Positions 9,191 through 20,195 of a stretch of DNA of 64,000 nt are shown here, piece after piece. Location of the stretch: assembly GCF_024347295.1 (NCBI RefSeq), contig NZ_AP025458.1, forward strand, positions 2,232,001 through 2,296,000, written 5' to 3'. Source of the DNA: Vibrio artabrorum. GTDB lineage: Bacteria; Pseudomonadota; Gammaproteobacteria; Enterobacterales; Vibrionaceae. The notes beneath the pieces were generated by a model. It saw only the letters and a program-made list of their open reading frames with translations. It was not told the origin of the DNA and searched no databases. The translations under genes were made by a program, and so were the position numbers. Every line of letters begins with the position of its first letter. Positions within the stretch are counted from its first letter, which is position 1.

Positions 9191-10531
9191 TTACTTGCTC
9201 CACAGTGCTTCACAATCTTGACCTTCGTAGTTTTTATCTACGAATAAGCCTAAAACTGCGATCACTCGCTCATCATCCATTAATATTGGCGTTCTACGTC
9301 TTAGCCAACTTGGCACTTGGTACTCTTGAAAGAGCTTCTTGAGCTTTCGACTGTGGCCCCGCCCTACAGGGTGTGCCGACAATCCTTCAGGGTTAAAGAT
9401 CACACGCAGTGACCCGCTAGTTTTGTTGAGACTAAAATATTGCCTATCACCATGGTGTGATACTCCTTCACTCGCCACTGAATTTAAGTGTAGCTCCCCT
9501 AAACCATCAGGCAGAACTAAACTCTGATCCATTGAGATACCACTTTGCCAGCTCGACAAGTCTGTGGCCTGTTTCACTAAATAGAGTTGGTGATTAAAAC
9601 GTCGGACCTCGACATCATTCAACACCAGCTTAGGATTGGCGTCGGCCTGAGCACATGCCACCTCATCCCATAGAAGTTTGAGCTGCTTTTGGCTCGGCAT
9701 TGGTTGATGACAAGAGCTGAACCACATTCTGAGTAATCGAGATCGCAACAAATCAGAATGTTGAGAGAGCACCTCAATACTCAAACTCTGCATCGTGCAA
9801 TCCCCCAGCGCTTGCTGAAAGTGAGACTCTAATAACTCATCCAACAGTAACTCTTGCTCTGCACATAGCTGAGCGCTGCGACTGACCGACGCTCGGAAAC
9901 TCGGCCAACGCTCAATCAGAGCGGGAGCAACCTGATGACGAATAAAATTCCGGTCAAAACGCAGATCTTGATTGCTCTCATCTTCCACCCAAGTTAACCC
10001 CATGCCTAAAGCTGTGGATTCAATCAGAGTGCGAGTGACTGACAGCAGTGGGCGAACCAAAAAAGCATCTCCAAACGGCATCACTTTCGCCATAGAAGAG
10101 AGGCCTTTAGGACCACTGCCACGCTTTAATGCCAATAAAAAGGTCTCTAGTTGGTCATCAATGTGTTGACCGGTAATGAGAACATCCCCTGGCCTAATAT
10201 GTTGTTTGAAAACTTGGTACCTAGCATCTCGGGCTAGCTTTTCAATGCTCTCTCCACTGTTGGTATCTAACGAGACTCGTTCAATGAACAAGGGGACTGA
10301 CAACGCCTCACACCATGTTTGGCACTGCTCTGCCCAGAGATTGGCATTTTGGCTAAGACCATGATGGACGTGTACCGCACAGCAATCAATGTGATTGGAT
10401 TTCGCGTATTCGGTAGCCAATTCCAACAAAACTCGTGAATCGACACCACCACTGAAAGCGACAATCAACCGACAAGGCTTGAGCACGCTTTGGTGAAGTA
10501 CAGATGTGAAAGTATCGATTAAGTGCGTCAT
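9191..10531 (-). CDS. tilS: tRNA(Ile)-lysidine synthase
   Basis: Converts C34 of tRNA-Ile(CAU) to lysidine so that it reads AUA, an essential reaction. The ATP-pyrophosphatase loop SGGVDS is at residues 27-32, followed by HVHHGLS and GQHIDDQLETFLLALKRG, typical of TilS. The long C-terminal part contains the substrate-binding domains (RSRLLRMWF and the final LKKLFQEYQVPSWLRRRTPI). The 446 residues agree with enteric TilS. It lies downstream of accA, separated by a terminator. Confidence 0.95.
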   Translation of the reverse strand: MTHLIDTFTSVLHQSVLKPCRLIVAFSGGVDSRVLLELATEYAKSNHIDCCAVHVHHGLSQNANLWAEQCQTWCEALSVPLFIERVSLDTNSGESIEKLARDARYQVFKQHIRPGDVLITGQHIDDQLETFLLALKRGSGPKGLSSMAKVMPFGDAFLVRPLLSVTRTLIESTALGMGLTWVEDESNQDLRFDRNFIRHQVAPALIERWPSFRASVSRSAQLCAEQELLLDELLESHFQQALGDCTMQSLSIEVLSQHSDLLRSRLLRMWFSSCHQPMPSQKQLKLLWDEVACAQADANPKLVLNDVEVRRFNHQLYLVKQATDLSSWQSGISMDQSLVLPDGLGELHLNSVASEGVSHHGDRQYFSLNKTSGSLRVIFNPEGLSAHPVGRGHSRKLKKLFQEYQVPSWLRRRTPILMDDERVIAVLGLFVDKNYEGQDCEALWSK

Positions 10532-10583
10532 GAGGCCAATAAACCAAGAGATAGTGTGTGAAAGGGGGGAATGTTTTAATAAT

Positions 10584-10614
10584 AAAAAAGGGTTGGCACT
10601 GAGTCCAACCCTTT
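10584..10614 (-). terminator. Terminator of accA (end of the long leftward essential operon)
   Basis: AAAGGGTTGG and CCAACCCTTT pair around CACTGAGT; leftward the stem runs into TTTTT. Confidence 0.85.
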
Positions 10615-10658
10615 CATCATATTGTTACTTGAGCCTACCTTGCTTTAAAGCACGCTGA

Positions 10659-11618
10659 TCAGCAGTAACCGTAACTCATTAGACGCTGATAACGACGCTC
10701 AAGAAGAGCATCGTTGTCAAACTGCTCTAACTCTTCTAGCTGTTTAACGAGCATATCTTTCATGTTCTGAGCGGTTTGTACTGGATCGCGGTGTGCGCCA
10801 CCTAGCGGCTCCGGAATGATTTCATCGATAAGCTCAAGCTCTTTAAGACGAGGAGCGACTAGACCCATCGCTTCAGCAGCTTGCGGTGCTTTATCTGAAT
10901 CACGCCAAAGGATTGAAGCACAACCTTCAGGAGAAATAACTGAGTACGTAGAGTACTGAAGCATATTCACATAGTCACCAACACCGATCGCTAGTGCACC
11001 ACCAGAACCACCTTCACCAACAACGTTACAGATCACAGGAACTGAAAGGCCAGCCATCACTTTTAAGTTTTTAGCAATCGCTTCAGATTGACCACGTTCT
11101 TCAGCACCCACACCTGGGTATGCACCCGCCGTATCGATGAAAGTAATGATTGGCATGTTGAAACGCTCAGCGGTTTCCATTAAGCGTAACGCCTTACGGT
11201 AACCTTCAGGCTTTGGCATCCCAAAGTTACGGAGCACTTTCTCTTTCGTCTCGCGACCTTTCTGATGACCAATAACCATAACAGGGCGGCCATTTAGACG
11301 AGCCATACCACCCACAATAGCTTTATCATCCGCGTAAGCACGATCGCCCGCCATCTCTTCAAACTCGGTGAAGGCATGCTCCAGGTAATCTTTGGTGTAA
11401 GGACGTTGAGGATGACGAGCAAGTTGAGCTACCTGCCATGCACCTAGGTCACTAAAGATTTTCTGTTTAAGCTCTAAGCTTTTTTTCTCTAGTTGTTCGA
11501 TTTCTTTGTCTAGATCTACCGCAGCGTCACCACCGTGACGAGAAACGTCACGTAGCGCTTCGATTTTTGCTTCAAGTTCAGCGATAGGCTTTTCAAATTC
11601 TAGAAAGTTCAGGCTCAT
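10659..11618 (-). CDS. accA: Acetyl-CoA carboxylase carboxyltransferase subunit alpha
   Basis: Half of the carboxyltransferase that makes malonyl-CoA for fatty-acid synthesis. It is 319 residues, the same as the E. coli protein. Visible landmarks are [10 protein letters not shown], the [10 protein letters not shown] oxyanion-hole glycines and the N-terminal coiled helices. It sits 45 bp downstream of dnaE with no terminator between, as in E. coli, and is the last gene of the block. The AccD partner is not in the window. Confidence 0.97.
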   Translation of the reverse strand: MSLNFLEFEKPIAELEAKIEALRDVSRHGGDAAVDLDKEIEQLEKKSLELKQKIFSDLGAWQVAQLARHPQRPYTKDYLEHAFTEFEEMAGDRAYADDKAIVGGMARLNGRPVMVIGHQKGRETKEKVLRNFGMPKPEGYRKALRLMETAERFNMPIITFIDTAGAYPGVGAEERGQSEAIAKNLKVMAGLSVPVICNVVGEGGSGGALAIGVGDYVNMLQYSTYSVISPEGCASILWRDSDKAPQAAEAMGLVAPRLKELELIDEIIPEPLGGAHRDPVQTAQNMKDMLVKQLEELEQFDNDALLERRYQRLMSYGYC

Positions 11619-11663
11619 CTATGAATCCTTGTTTATTCAGCTCCGCATTTGCGTAGCTAAATT

Positions 11664-14600
11664 TTAGTTAAATTCGAGTTCTACTTGGCTATTTCCAAGC
11701 AGCTGTTTTAATTCATCGAGTAATGTATCACTTGGCGTTACGCGCCATTCTGTGCCCAATGTTAACCGCGCTCTAGCGTCGGCACGCTGGTAGTATACAT
11801 TGACTGGGACCGTTCCGGCTCTATAAGGTTCTATGATTTGACTAAAGCGTTCAAAAAATTGACCATTAATTTGGGATTGTTCGATGGATATCGATACCCC
11901 ACGAGCATATTTTTCACGGGCGCTTCCTAAGTCCATGACCTCGCGCGCGGACATTTTAAGCCCACCATTGAAATCATCAAAGCTGACCTGTCCAGAAACG
12001 ACCACTATTTTGTCTTTTTCAAGCAATTCGGCATAGCGATCGAGTGCATCTGAGAACAACATCACTTCCATACGACCCGATCGGTCGTCGAGGGTCATCA
12101 AACCAATTCGTGTTCCGCGCTTAGTCGTCATCACTCTGGCAGCAATGACCAAGCCTGCAATCGTTAATGACTGATCGCGACGCGTTGGTGTGGCATCTTT
12201 TAAACGACAGCTGGTGTATTTTGCCAATTCATTAATATAAGCATTAATCGGGTGACCCGTTAAATACAAGCCCAGCGTTTCACGTTCCCCTTCAAGCCAA
12301 ACCTTTTCCAGCCACTTGGGCACTTGGGTGTATTTATGTTCAACCTCTTCCGGAGCGTCAGTCAACACACCAAACATATCCGATTGGCCGAAAGATTCAG
12401 CATGGTGATGTTGGCTCGCCGCCTTAACCGCATCTTTCAATGAGGCCATCATCGCTGCTCGGTGAGGGCCTAATCTATCTAAAGCTCCGGACAGAATCAA
12501 CTTTTCGATAACACGCTTGTTCACTTTTTTCAGATCAAGTCGCGCACAGAAGTCGAACAAGTCTTTAAAGTAGCCGCCTTTATTTCGCGCTTCAATGATC
12601 GCTTCAATGGGCCCTTCGCCGACCCCTTTGATGGCTCCGATACCATAAACAATCGCGCCATCTTCATCCACATTAAAGCGGTATAAACCAGAATTAATAT
12701 CAGGAGGCAGCAATTTAAGCTTCATGCGGAAACATTCATCAACAAGGCCAATAACCTTTTCGGTGTTATCCATATCTGCGGTCATTACTGCTGCCATAAA
12801 CTCCGCAGGGTAGTGAGTTTTCAGCCACAGCGTTTGATAAGAAACCAGTGCGTAGGCCGCCGAGTGAGATTTGTTAAAACCGTAGCCCGCAAACTTCTCT
12901 ACCAAGTCAAAGATCTTCATGGACAGTTCGCCATCAACACCATTGGCTTCAGCACCTTCTTTGAAGGTACCGCGCTGTTTTGCCATCTCTTCTGGCTTTT
13001 TCTTACCCATCGCACGACGCAACATATCCGCTCCGCCAAGCGTATACCCTGCAAGGATCTGAGCGATTTGCATTACCTGCTCTTGATACAGGATGATGCC
13101 ATACGTCGGTTCTAGCGTCTCTTTAAGCGATTCGTGCTGCCACGTTTCATCAGGGTAAGATACCGCCTCTCTTCCGTGCTTACGGTCGATAAAGTTATCT
13201 ACCATGCCTGATTGCAGAGGGCCCGGACGGAACAAGGCTACCAATGCGATAATATCTTCAAAACAGTCTGGTTGGAGACGTTTGATCAAGTCTTTCATAC
13301 CGCGTGATTCCAATTGGAATACTGCGGTCGTTTCAGAGTTTTGTAATAAATTAAACGACGCTTGATCGTCCAGAGGAATCGATTCAATCCGAACCGGCGG
13401 TTTGCCCTCTTTTGCCAAACGCGGGTTGACTAAGCCTAGCGCCCAGTCAATGATCGTCAGGGTACGCAGCCCCAAGAAGTCAAACTTAACCAAGCCAGCG
13501 GTTTCTACATCATTCTTGTCGAATTGCGTGACCGGAAAGTTGCCTTCTGCATCAGCATAAATTGGCGCAAAATCGGTGATCGTGGTCGGTGAGATAACAA
13601 CGCCACCCGCATGTTTACCGGCGTTGCGAGTACAGCCTTCTAGAATTCGACATTTATCAATCAGCTCACGGACTTCTTCATCGCCATCGTAAAGCTCTTG
13701 CAATGCAGGCTCGGCAAGGAACGCTTTTTCTAGTGTCATACCCGGATCGGGCGGTACCAGCTTAGAAATACGATCAACAAAGCCAAATGGGTGACCTAAC
13801 ACACGCCCTACGTCGCGAATAACCGCTTTTGCCGCCATGGTACCAAAAGTGATGATCTGAGAAACGGCATCACGACCGTACATCTCCGCAACGTGATCAA
13901 TGACTTGGTCACGTTTATCCATACAAAAGTCGATATCGAAATCGGGCATGGATACACGTTCTGGGTTCAAGAAACGCTCGAAAAGTAGATCATATTCAAG
14001 TGGGTCAAGATCGGTGATATCCAATGCGTATGCCACTAATGAACCCGCACCAGAACCACGCCCTGGGCCTACTGGCACATCGTTATCTTTGGACCACTGG
14101 ATGAACTCCATGACGATCAAGAAGTAACCGGGGAACCCCATGTTATTGATAACTTCTAGCTCGATTTTCAGGCGCTCATCGTATTCAGGTCGGCGTTCAG
14201 CGCGAACTTTCTCATCCGGGAATAGAAACGCCAAACGACGCTCAAGCCCTTCTTCTGATTTTTTAATCAAATAGTCTTCGATCGCCAGACCTTCGGTTGG
14301 GAAGTTAGGCAAGAAGTATTCACCCAAACGAACGGTTACATTACAACGCTTGGCGATCTCAACACTGTTTTCCAGAGCCTCAGGGATGTCAGAGAACAAC
14401 TCACACATCTCTTCTTCACTGCGCAGATACTGTTGAGGGCTGTAATTTTTCGGTCGACGCGGATCGACCATCGTGAAACCGTCGTGAATCGCCACTCGGA
14501 TCTCATGAGCATCGAAAAGATCTTCGGTTAGGAAAACTACTTCATTGGTTGCGACAACAGGCAGATCTTGCTGCTCAGCAAGCTCTAACGCGAAGTGGAG

Positions 14601-15143
14601 ATAAGACTCTTCATCAGGACGACCCGTGCGAATCAGCTCTAAATAAAAACGATCTGGAAAGTGTGTTTTGTAAAACTCAACACTATTGGCAACCAACTCA
14701 CGGTTGCCTTTCAGCAACGCCTTACCCACCTCACCTTCTTTGGCACCCGACAGAATAATCAGACCGTCTGCATTCTCAATTAGCCACTCTTTATCAATAA
14801 CAGGCTGATGTTGAACATGGCCACGAAGGTAAGCCTTTGAAATCAATAATGTTAGATTGTTGTAACCTTTATTGTCCATTGCGAGAACAGTGAGCTTAGT
14901 CAACTCGTCACCGAATTCTGGAGACTGCATCAAGAAGTCAGCACCAATGATTGGTTTAATCCCGCAGCCATGGGCATTACCGTAAAACTTCACCAAGCCG
15001 CATAGGTTAGTAAAGTCGGTCAGTGCTAAAGCGGGCATACCCATCTCTGCAACTTTTTTAACTAATGGCGGTACCTTGGACAGGCCATCGACCATTGAAA
15101 AGTCACTGTGTACGCGGAGGTGAACAAATTTTGGATCTGACAT
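11664..15143 (-). CDS. dnaE: DNA polymerase III alpha subunit
   Basis: The replicative polymerase catalytic subunit. It has 1159 residues (the family norm is ~1160). In order: the N-terminal PHP domain ([12 protein letters not shown]), the palm with [16 protein letters not shown] and the catalytic [10 protein letters not shown] pair of aspartates, the fingers ([20 protein letters not shown]), a helix-hairpin-helix region, and the C-terminal OB fold ([11 protein letters not shown]...[12 protein letters not shown]) with the clamp-binding region. No frame break is seen. It lies between rnhB and accA on the same strand. Confidence 0.98.
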   Translation of the reverse strand: MSDPKFVHLRVHSDFSMVDGLSKVPPLVKKVAEMGMPALALTDFTNLCGLVKFYGNAHGCGIKPIIGADFLMQSPEFGDELTKLTVLAMDNKGYNNLTLLISKAYLRGHVQHQPVIDKEWLIENADGLIILSGAKEGEVGKALLKGNRELVANSVEFYKTHFPDRFYLELIRTGRPDEESYLHFALELAEQQDLPVVATNEVVFLTEDLFDAHEIRVAIHDGFTMVDPRRPKNYSPQQYLRSEEEMCELFSDIPEALENSVEIAKRCNVTVRLGEYFLPNFPTEGLAIEDYLIKKSEEGLERRLAFLFPDEKVRAERRPEYDERLKIELEVINNMGFPGYFLIVMEFIQWSKDNDVPVGPGRGSGAGSLVAYALDITDLDPLEYDLLFERFLNPERVSMPDFDIDFCMDKRDQVIDHVAEMYGRDAVSQIITFGTMAAKAVIRDVGRVLGHPFGFVDRISKLVPPDPGMTLEKAFLAEPALQELYDGDEEVRELIDKCRILEGCTRNAGKHAGGVVISPTTITDFAPIYADAEGNFPVTQFDKNDVETAGLVKFDFLGLRTLTIIDWALGLVNPRLAKEGKPPVRIESIPLDDQASFNLLQNSETTAVFQLESRGMKDLIKRLQPDCFEDIIALVALFRPGPLQSGMVDNFIDRKHGREAVSYPDETWQHESLKETLEPTYGIILYQEQVMQIAQILAGYTLGGADMLRRAMGKKKPEEMAKQRGTFKEGAEANGVDGELSMKIFDLVEKFAGYGFNKSHSAAYALVSYQTLWLKTHYPAEFMAAVMTADMDNTEKVIGLVDECFRMKLKLLPPDINSGLYRFNVDEDGAIVYGIGAIKGVGEGPIEAIIEARNKGGYFKDLFDFCARLDLKKVNKRVIEKLILSGALDRLGPHRAAMMASLKDAVKAASQHHHAESFGQSDMFGVLTDAPEEVEHKYTQVPKWLEKVWLEGERETLGLYLTGHPINAYINELAKYTSCRLKDATPTRRDQSLTIAGLVIAARVMTTKRGTRIGLMTLDDRSGRMEVMLFSDALDRYAELLEKDKIVVVSGQVSFDDFNGGLKMSAREVMDLGSAREKYARGVSISIEQSQINGQFFERFSQIIEPYRAGTVPVNVYYQRADARARLTLGTEWRVTPSDTLLDELKQLLGNSQVELEFN

Positions 15144-15320
15144 TATTTTTCCTGAGTTCTAGACCTAAGCCTAGGATTACAACTGGATGTATTCTATTTT
15201 TTTCTACCGCAACTAAGCAACTTTATTCGCGACCTCGCTTCAATCACCATGATATTCTAATCAGTATGAAGCCGATTTCGATAGGACGCTCTAACCCTAT
15301 TAAGTTGTCATCGATACGCT

Positions 15321-15941
15321 TTAATCGATACCTAATATACGTTTCACGGGTTTGAAACTTTTGCGGTAATGCTCGGTTACGCCGTGTTTTTCAATCGCTT
15401 CGAAATGTGCTTTGGTTGGGTAACCTTTATGTTGAGCGAAACCAAACTCTGGATGAAGTTTATCAAGCTCTTCCATCTCTTGGTCACGAACGACTTTTGC
15501 GATAATAGACGCCGCACTGATTTCAGCCACTCGCAAGTCCCCCTTCACAATCGCAAGACCATCCATCGGCAGTTCTGGGACACGGTTTCCATCTATCAAC
15601 GCCATATCAGGTTGAACGCTCAAACCTGCGATAGCTCGCTGCATTGCCACCATGGTCGCTTGAAGAATATTTAGCTCATCTATCTCTTGAGGAGAACAAC
15701 GGCCAACCGACCAAGCCAGTGCTTTCTCTTTGATTTCAGGAAGCAGTGCTAGGCGCTTCTTCTCTGACAGCTTTTTTGAATCGTTTAAGCCTTCAATTGG
15801 CTTCTTCGGATCGAGGATAACCGCAGCCGTCACAACATCACCAACCAAAGGACCACGTCCGACTTCATCCACGCCCGCAAACAGCTGGTATCCCTGAGGG
15901 TACTCAAAAGGAGGAAGCTCTTTTTTCTCTTTTACTGCCAT
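15321..15941 (-). CDS. rnhB: Ribonuclease HII
   Basis: Removes single ribonucleotides and RNA-DNA junctions from DNA. The active-site motif [14 protein letters not shown] with the DE pair, the [10 protein letters not shown] segment, ALIDGN and the [17 protein letters not shown] box are all present. The length is 206 residues. It is 33 bp downstream of lpxB; 177 bp separate it from dnaE, enough for an internal dnaE promoter although I cannot name one with confidence. Confidence 0.96.
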   Translation of the reverse strand: MAVKEKKELPPFEYPQGYQLFAGVDEVGRGPLVGDVVTAAVILDPKKPIEGLNDSKKLSEKKRLALLPEIKEKALAWSVGRCSPQEIDELNILQATMVAMQRAIAGLSVQPDMALIDGNRVPELPMDGLAIVKGDLRVAEISAASIIAKVVRDQEMEELDKLHPEFGFAQHKGYPTKAHFEAIEKHGVTEHYRKSFKPVKRILGID

Positions 15942-15974
15942 AACTCATCTCTTCATGTTCGGTAAGTAAGCGCT

Positions 15975-17171
15975 TTATGCTTCAACAAAAGGTCGGCCAA
16001 TCAATTTCAACACCGCGTTAGCCGCCTGTTTATCAGCATCTTTACGGATCCAGTGATGCATCTCGGTAAAGCGTGCGATCAAGGCACTGTTATCGGCTGA
16101 TAGCATTTTATCGACAGACGGGAACAAAAAGTCTGGGTGACACTCTTCAAGAATATGCTCTTTCACGATCTCTTCACCCGCGAGGATATTCGGTAGCGAC
16201 ACAAATTCTGTGATCGACAATTTCTTCACGATATAGCCAGTGAGCTTATTGACCTTGTAGCCGACGACCATCGGACGCTTAAGTAACATACATTCAAGCG
16301 CCACGGTACCTGAAGCCAAAAGCACAGAATCAGCCGCGGTAATCACATTGGTTGCCGTATCTTCAACTAACGTGAATTCAAGCTCAGGAGCCGTCGATTG
16401 CCAGATCTCGATAAACTGTTTTTTTCGCTGTTCATTGACCAGCGCAACAACAAAGTTGATATCAGGGTACTTCTGCTTAACACGCTGGCAAGTTTCGATA
16501 AAGGGTTGAGCAATCAAACCCATCTCACCACCACGACTGCCCGGTAATACGGCGAGCCAAGGCTTATCTTGGTCTAAGCCCAGCCGTTCTCGAGCGTCTC
16601 GTTTACTCGGTTCCAAAGGCAATGCATCTGCTAACGTGTGACCAACAAACTCACAAGCAACGTTATATTTATCGTAGAACGCTTTTTCGAACGGCAAGAA
16701 AGCCAAGACCAAGTCGGTTGCCTTGTCGATTTTAAAGATACGCTTTGGACGCCAAGCCCATACGGAAGGGCTCACGTAATGCACCGTTTTAATGCCTGCT
16801 TTTTTGAGATCCAATTCAAGTCTTAGATTGAAGTCAGGCGCATCGATACCGACAAACACATCGGGTGGGTTTTGAGTGAAATGCTTAACCAGCTCTGCTT
16901 TTACTTTTAACAAGCGAGGTAAACGGCCAAGCACTTCAACTAAGCCCATCACGGCCAACTCTTCCATTTCGAAAAGAGACTCACAACCCAGCGCTTTCAT
17001 TTTCGGGCCGCCAATGCCAACGAACTCAGCATTCGGGTATTGTGATTTGATCGCTTTGATAAAGCCTTCACCCAGCGTATCGCCTGACAGTTCTCCAACA
17101 ACAATACCCACACGCAGTGGTTCATTCGAAACAAAGTTCGAGCTATTGGTTTGTGTATCTTGCTGTGCCAT
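15975..17171 (-). CDS. lpxB: Lipid-A-disaccharide synthase
   Basis: A glycosyltransferase (GT19) joining UDP-2,3-diacylglucosamine and lipid X to the lipid A disaccharide at the inner face of the cytoplasmic membrane. Landmarks are VGELSGDTLG, FVGIGGPKM, the YVSPSVWAWRPKRI box, LPGSRGGE and LASGTVALE. The 398 residues include a polar N-terminal extension of about 17 residues compared with E. coli; an AAGGA ribosome site in front of ATG 17171 supports this start. A hairpin with T-runs lies between it and lpxA. Confidence 0.96.
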   Translation of the reverse strand: MAQQDTQTNSSNFVSNEPLRVGIVVGELSGDTLGEGFIKAIKSQYPNAEFVGIGGPKMKALGCESLFEMEELAVMGLVEVLGRLPRLLKVKAELVKHFTQNPPDVFVGIDAPDFNLRLELDLKKAGIKTVHYVSPSVWAWRPKRIFKIDKATDLVLAFLPFEKAFYDKYNVACEFVGHTLADALPLEPSKRDARERLGLDQDKPWLAVLPGSRGGEMGLIAQPFIETCQRVKQKYPDINFVVALVNEQRKKQFIEIWQSTAPELEFTLVEDTATNVITAADSVLLASGTVALECMLLKRPMVVGYKVNKLTGYIVKKLSITEFVSLPNILAGEEIVKEHILEECHPDFLFPSVDKMLSADNSALIARFTEMHHWIRKDADKQAANAVLKLIGRPFVEA

Positions 17172-17195
17172 AGTTTTTCCTTGTTGCTTAAAGCA

Positions 17196-17227
17196 AAAAA
17201 GATCGCCTAATAAGTAGCGATCTTTTT
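17196..17227. terminator. Hairpin with U-tract between lpxA and lpxB
   Basis: AAAAAGATCGC (17196-17206) and GCGATCTTTTT (17217-17227) form an 11-bp stem around a 10-base loop. Both strands look like an intrinsic terminator, yet the signal sits inside the lpx operon. See findings. Confidence 0.65.
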
Positions 17228-17294
17228 GTTATACCATTCTGACGAAATAATTATTGCCATACTCACGTTGATTGGTACATAACCACATCAAGTA

Positions 17295-18083
17295 TTAACG
17301 AATAATACCGCGTTCAGAGCTCTCTAGCATTTCTAGCATAAGGGCTATCGAAGTAAACTCTTTCGCCATTTCAACTAAAGCTGCTTTCGCTTCTTCAAGT
17401 GTTTTACCTGAACGGTATAACTCTTTGTACGCTTTCTGTAATGCACGAATTTCTGGTTTCTCAAATCCGTTACGCTTCAAGCCTACTAAGTTAAGACCGA
17501 ATGGAGCAGCATGGTTACCCTGTGCAAGCACGTACGGCAGTACATCTTGAACAACCGCAGAACAGCCACCAATATAAGCGTAAGCACCAATTGAGCAGAA
17601 TGGGTGAACGGCAGAAAGAGCCATAACACCCGCGTAATCGCCCACCGTTACGTGACCACCAAGAATAGCGTTGTTACCAATGTGAGTGTGGTTACCAACA
17701 ATAACATCATGCGCTACGTGAGCATTAACACAAAGTAAATTGTCATCACCAATCACAGTGGTTGCTTTGTCTTGTACCGTGCCGCGGTGAATTTGAACAG
17801 CTTCACGGATCACGTTGCGATCACCGATCACAACCGTCGTCTCTTCACCGCCGTATTTCTTGTCTTGGTTTTCTTCACCAATAACAGCGTGTGGGAAGAT
17901 ACGGTTTTGTTTGCCAATGGTTGTGTGACCTTTGATCACCACATGCGACATCACTTCGGTGTCGTCACCAATTGTCACGTTACCAGCAATGTAAGTGAAA
18001 GGCCCAACCGTCACGTTAGCACCGATAGTGACATCACCTTCGATGACGGCTGCCGGGTGAATTTTCGCTGTTTCATGGATCAT
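17295..18083 (-). CDS. lpxA: UDP-N-acetylglucosamine acyltransferase
   Basis: First committed acylation of lipid A synthesis: transfers 3-hydroxyacyl from ACP to UDP-GlcNAc. Left-handed beta-helix hexapeptide repeats fill the N-terminal two thirds (IHPAAVIEGDVTIGANVTVG), with the catalytic histidine in the NAHVAHDVIVG stretch. The true start is ATG 18083 (MIHETAKIHP), giving 262 residues, identical to the E. coli length. The longer open frame to 18173 only overlaps fabZ. One base separates it from the fabZ stop, so translation is coupled. Confidence 0.96.
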   Translation of the reverse strand: MIHETAKIHPAAVIEGDVTIGANVTVGPFTYIAGNVTIGDDTEVMSHVVIKGHTTIGKQNRIFPHAVIGEENQDKKYGGEETTVVIGDRNVIREAVQIHRGTVQDKATTVIGDDNLLCVNAHVAHDVIVGNHTHIGNNAILGGHVTVGDYAGVMALSAVHPFCSIGAYAYIGGCSAVVQDVLPYVLAQGNHAAPFGLNLVGLKRNGFEKPEIRALQKAYKELYRSGKTLEEAKAALVEMAKEFTSIALMLEMLESSERGIIR

Positions 18084-18084
18084 A

Positions 18085-18537
18085 TTAAAACTCTCTGCGA
18101 GCACATTTAAGTTCAGCCGAACATACAACCACGCCGTCAACTTTTGCAACACCGTTGAACGATGCGATACCACGACGCTCTTTTAAGAATTCAACGTCAA
18201 TAACCAGTTGGTCACCAGGTACCACCGGCTTACGGAATTTTGCTTTGTCGATACTGGCAAAGTAGTACAGCTCATTACCAGAAGGCGCACCGAAAGATTT
18301 GAACGCTAGAAGGCCTGTTGCTTGTGCCATTGCTTCTAAGATCAACACGCCCGGGAATACCGGAAGCTGAGGGAAGTGGCCTGTGAACTGAGGTTCGTTA
18401 ACAGAGACATTCTTAATTGCGGTCAGTGTTTTTTCTTTTTCAAAGCTAGTCACACGATCAACCATTAAGAATGGGTAGCGATGAGGTAATAGTTCCTGAA
18501 TTTCAGTAATGTTCATCGTTGTCTGTTCAGTAGTCAA
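18085..18537 (-). CDS. fabZ: (3R)-hydroxyacyl-ACP dehydratase
   Basis: Dehydrates hydroxyacyl-ACP in fatty-acid elongation and competes with LpxA/LpxD for the same substrate. The hot-dog fold active site is visible: the histidine in [14 protein letters not shown] and the glutamate in LILEAMAQ. The best start is TTG 18537, with AGGAA seven bases upstream, giving 150 residues; the first ATG (18516) has no ribosome site. A hairpin lies between lpxD and this gene. Confidence 0.95.
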   Translation of the reverse strand: MTTEQTTMNITEIQELLPHRYPFLMVDRVTSFEKEKTLTAIKNVSVNEPQFTGHFPQLPVFPGVLILEAMAQATGLLAFKSFGAPSGNELYYFASIDKAKFRKPVVPGDQLVIDVEFLKERRGIASFNGVAKVDGVVVCSAELKCARREF

Positions 18538-18586
18538 AGTCGTATTCCTGTGTATATTCTTTATTTAATTAAAAGGATTATAAACG

Positions 18587-18614
18587 AAAAAGACTCGCTG
18601 TACGCGAGCCTTTT
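18587..18614 (-). terminator. Hairpin with U-tract between lpxD and fabZ
   Basis: On the leftward strand AAAAGGCTCGC pairs with GCGAGTCTTTT (one G-U) around GTACA and is followed by T, a terminator or attenuator shape inside the operon. Confidence 0.6.
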
Positions 18615-18630
18615 ATTAGAAATGCTGGAA

Positions 18631-19662
18631 TTATGATTCCACGCTCTTCTCGATAAGTTTTTCAACGGACTTCAAACGCTTGTTCATTTCATCAATACGA
18701 TGAACACGCGCTGCTGTTTTACGCCAATCTTTATTTGGCTGTAAAGGAATACCCGAAGAGTACATGCCTTTCTCAGTGATGCTGCGCATTACCATCCCCA
18801 TACCGGTGATCGTAACGCCGTCAATGATTTCAATGTGACCATTAATCACACAGCCACCACCAATAATACAGTACTTACCTATCGTTGTGCTGCCAGCCAC
18901 AGTAGTACCACCCGCAAGGGCTGAACCATATCCGATGTGAACATTGTGAGCAATCTGAAGCTGATTATCTAGGATAACATTGTCTTCAATGATCGTGTCA
19001 TCTAATGCACCGCGGTCAATGCTGGTACACGCGCCGATTTCGACTCGGTTACCAATGCGAACGGAACCGACTTGCGGAATCTTAACCCATTCGCCTTTCT
19101 CGTTCGCATAACCAAAGCCATCAGAACCAATAACCGTGCTTGATTGAATCAAGCATGCTTCACCAATCACAACGTCATGGTAAACACTTACGTTAGCCCA
19201 TAGCTTAGTACCAGCGCCAACTTTCGCGTTTTTACCAATAAAACAGCCAGCACCGATGATCACATCATCACCCAGTACCACACCAGATTCAATCACAGCA
19301 TTTGCACCAATGGACACATTTTGCCCAATGGTTGCGTCGCCTGAAATTGAAGCAGAATCAGCAATCTCCGCCGCAGGGGCAGGCGTTGTATCAAGCGCTT
19401 GAGCAACTTTAGCAAAAGCCACGTAAGGGTCGCTGACCACAATCACATTGGTTTTACACAGTTCACGCTCACTCTCTTTAACCATAATAGCAGATGCTTT
19501 ACAGTCACTTAGAAGCTTGCTGTACTTCGTGTTCGAAAGGAACGTAATGCTCCCTTCTTGCGCTTTATCCATAGGAGCAACAACTGAGACAGTGATGGCA
19601 CCGTCTCCATGTAACTCCCCTCCGGTAATCGTTGCCAATTCGGCTAAAGTCAGGTTCTTCAT
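18631..19662 (-). CDS. lpxD: UDP-3-O-acyl-glucosamine N-acyltransferase
   Basis: Third step of lipid A synthesis, adding the second hydroxyacyl chain. An N-terminal uridine-binding domain ([26 protein letters not shown]) precedes a long hexapeptide beta-helix ([20 protein letters not shown] onward) with the catalytic histidine region QIAHNVHIG, and a C-terminal helical tail. The length is 343 residues. It is 5 bp downstream of skp, the conserved bamA-skp-lpxD order. Confidence 0.96.
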   Translation of the reverse strand: MKNLTLAELATITGGELHGDGAITVSVVAPMDKAQEGSITFLSNTKYSKLLSDCKASAIMVKESERELCKTNVIVVSDPYVAFAKVAQALDTTPAPAAEIADSASISGDATIGQNVSIGANAVIESGVVLGDDVIIGAGCFIGKNAKVGAGTKLWANVSVYHDVVIGEACLIQSSTVIGSDGFGYANEKGEWVKIPQVGSVRIGNRVEIGACTSIDRGALDDTIIEDNVILDNQLQIAHNVHIGYGSALAGGTTVAGSTTIGKYCIIGGGCVINGHIEIIDGVTITGMGMVMRSITEKGMYSSGIPLQPNKDWRKTAARVHRIDEMNKRLKSVEKLIEKSVES

Positions 19663-19667
19663 ATAAC

Positions 19668-20177
19668 TTATTTCAGTGATTTAATTACTTGCTCAGAGAT
19701 GTTGTATTCAGGCTTGCCGTATTGCAGAGCTTGAGTATCAATAATCATGTCGTAGCCTTCTTTCTCTGCAACTTTAGTGACAGCATCTTGAATCACTTTG
19801 AATAGTTTTTGCTTCTCTTGTGCTTCACGACGTTGACTGGCTTTTTCTAATGCTTGAGCTTTGATTTTGTACTTACTGTCTAATTGGCCAACTTCAATGC
19901 GAAGCTTCTCAACTTCGTCAGGGCCTAGCAGTTCGCCATCACGCTTAAGTTTTTCAATCTTCGTTTTCGCTTCGGCTTGAATGCTCTGCAGCTCGGCCGC
20001 TTTATCTTTGAATTCTTCCTGCATTTTTTGAAGAACAACTTCGCGCTGAGGTAGAGCCTGGAATACTTGTGCAGTGTTTACAAAACCCACTTTTTGCGCA
20101 GCTTCAGCCGCTGTTGCAAAGAAAGAAGAGCTAAGAACTACAAGGCCTAAACCCGCTGCTTTAATCATATTTTTCAA
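19668..20177 (-). CDS. skp: Periplasmic chaperone Skp (OmpH)
   Basis: Holds unfolded outer-membrane proteins between the Sec and Bam machines. There is a signal peptide (to about AAEA), then [11 protein letters not shown], a long charged coiled-coil arm (residues ~45-125) and the closing strand [13 protein letters not shown], as in the trimeric jellyfish-shaped chaperone. The start is probably TTG 20177, since AAAGGA sits about 7 bases upstream; ATG 20168, nine bases in, is the alternative. It lies directly downstream of bamA. Confidence 0.93.
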   Translation of the reverse strand: MKNMIKAAGLGLVVLSSSFFATAAEAAQKVGFVNTAQVFQALPQREVVLQKMQEEFKDKAAELQSIQAEAKTKIEKLKRDGELLGPDEVEKLRIEVGQLDSKYKIKAQALEKASQRREAQEKQKLFKVIQDAVTKVAEKEGYDMIIDTQALQYGKPEYNISEQVIKSLK

Positions 20178-20195
20178 AATATTGTCCTTTAAATA

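Noticed and set aside
12813..13115. 100-codon frame antisense to dnaE
   Set aside because: No ribosome site, no homology that I recognise, and dnaE is continuous across it.
15144..15320. A small gene between rnhB and dnaE
   Set aside because: The plus-strand frame there (15065-15355) overlaps both real genes and has no ribosome site or recognisable content.
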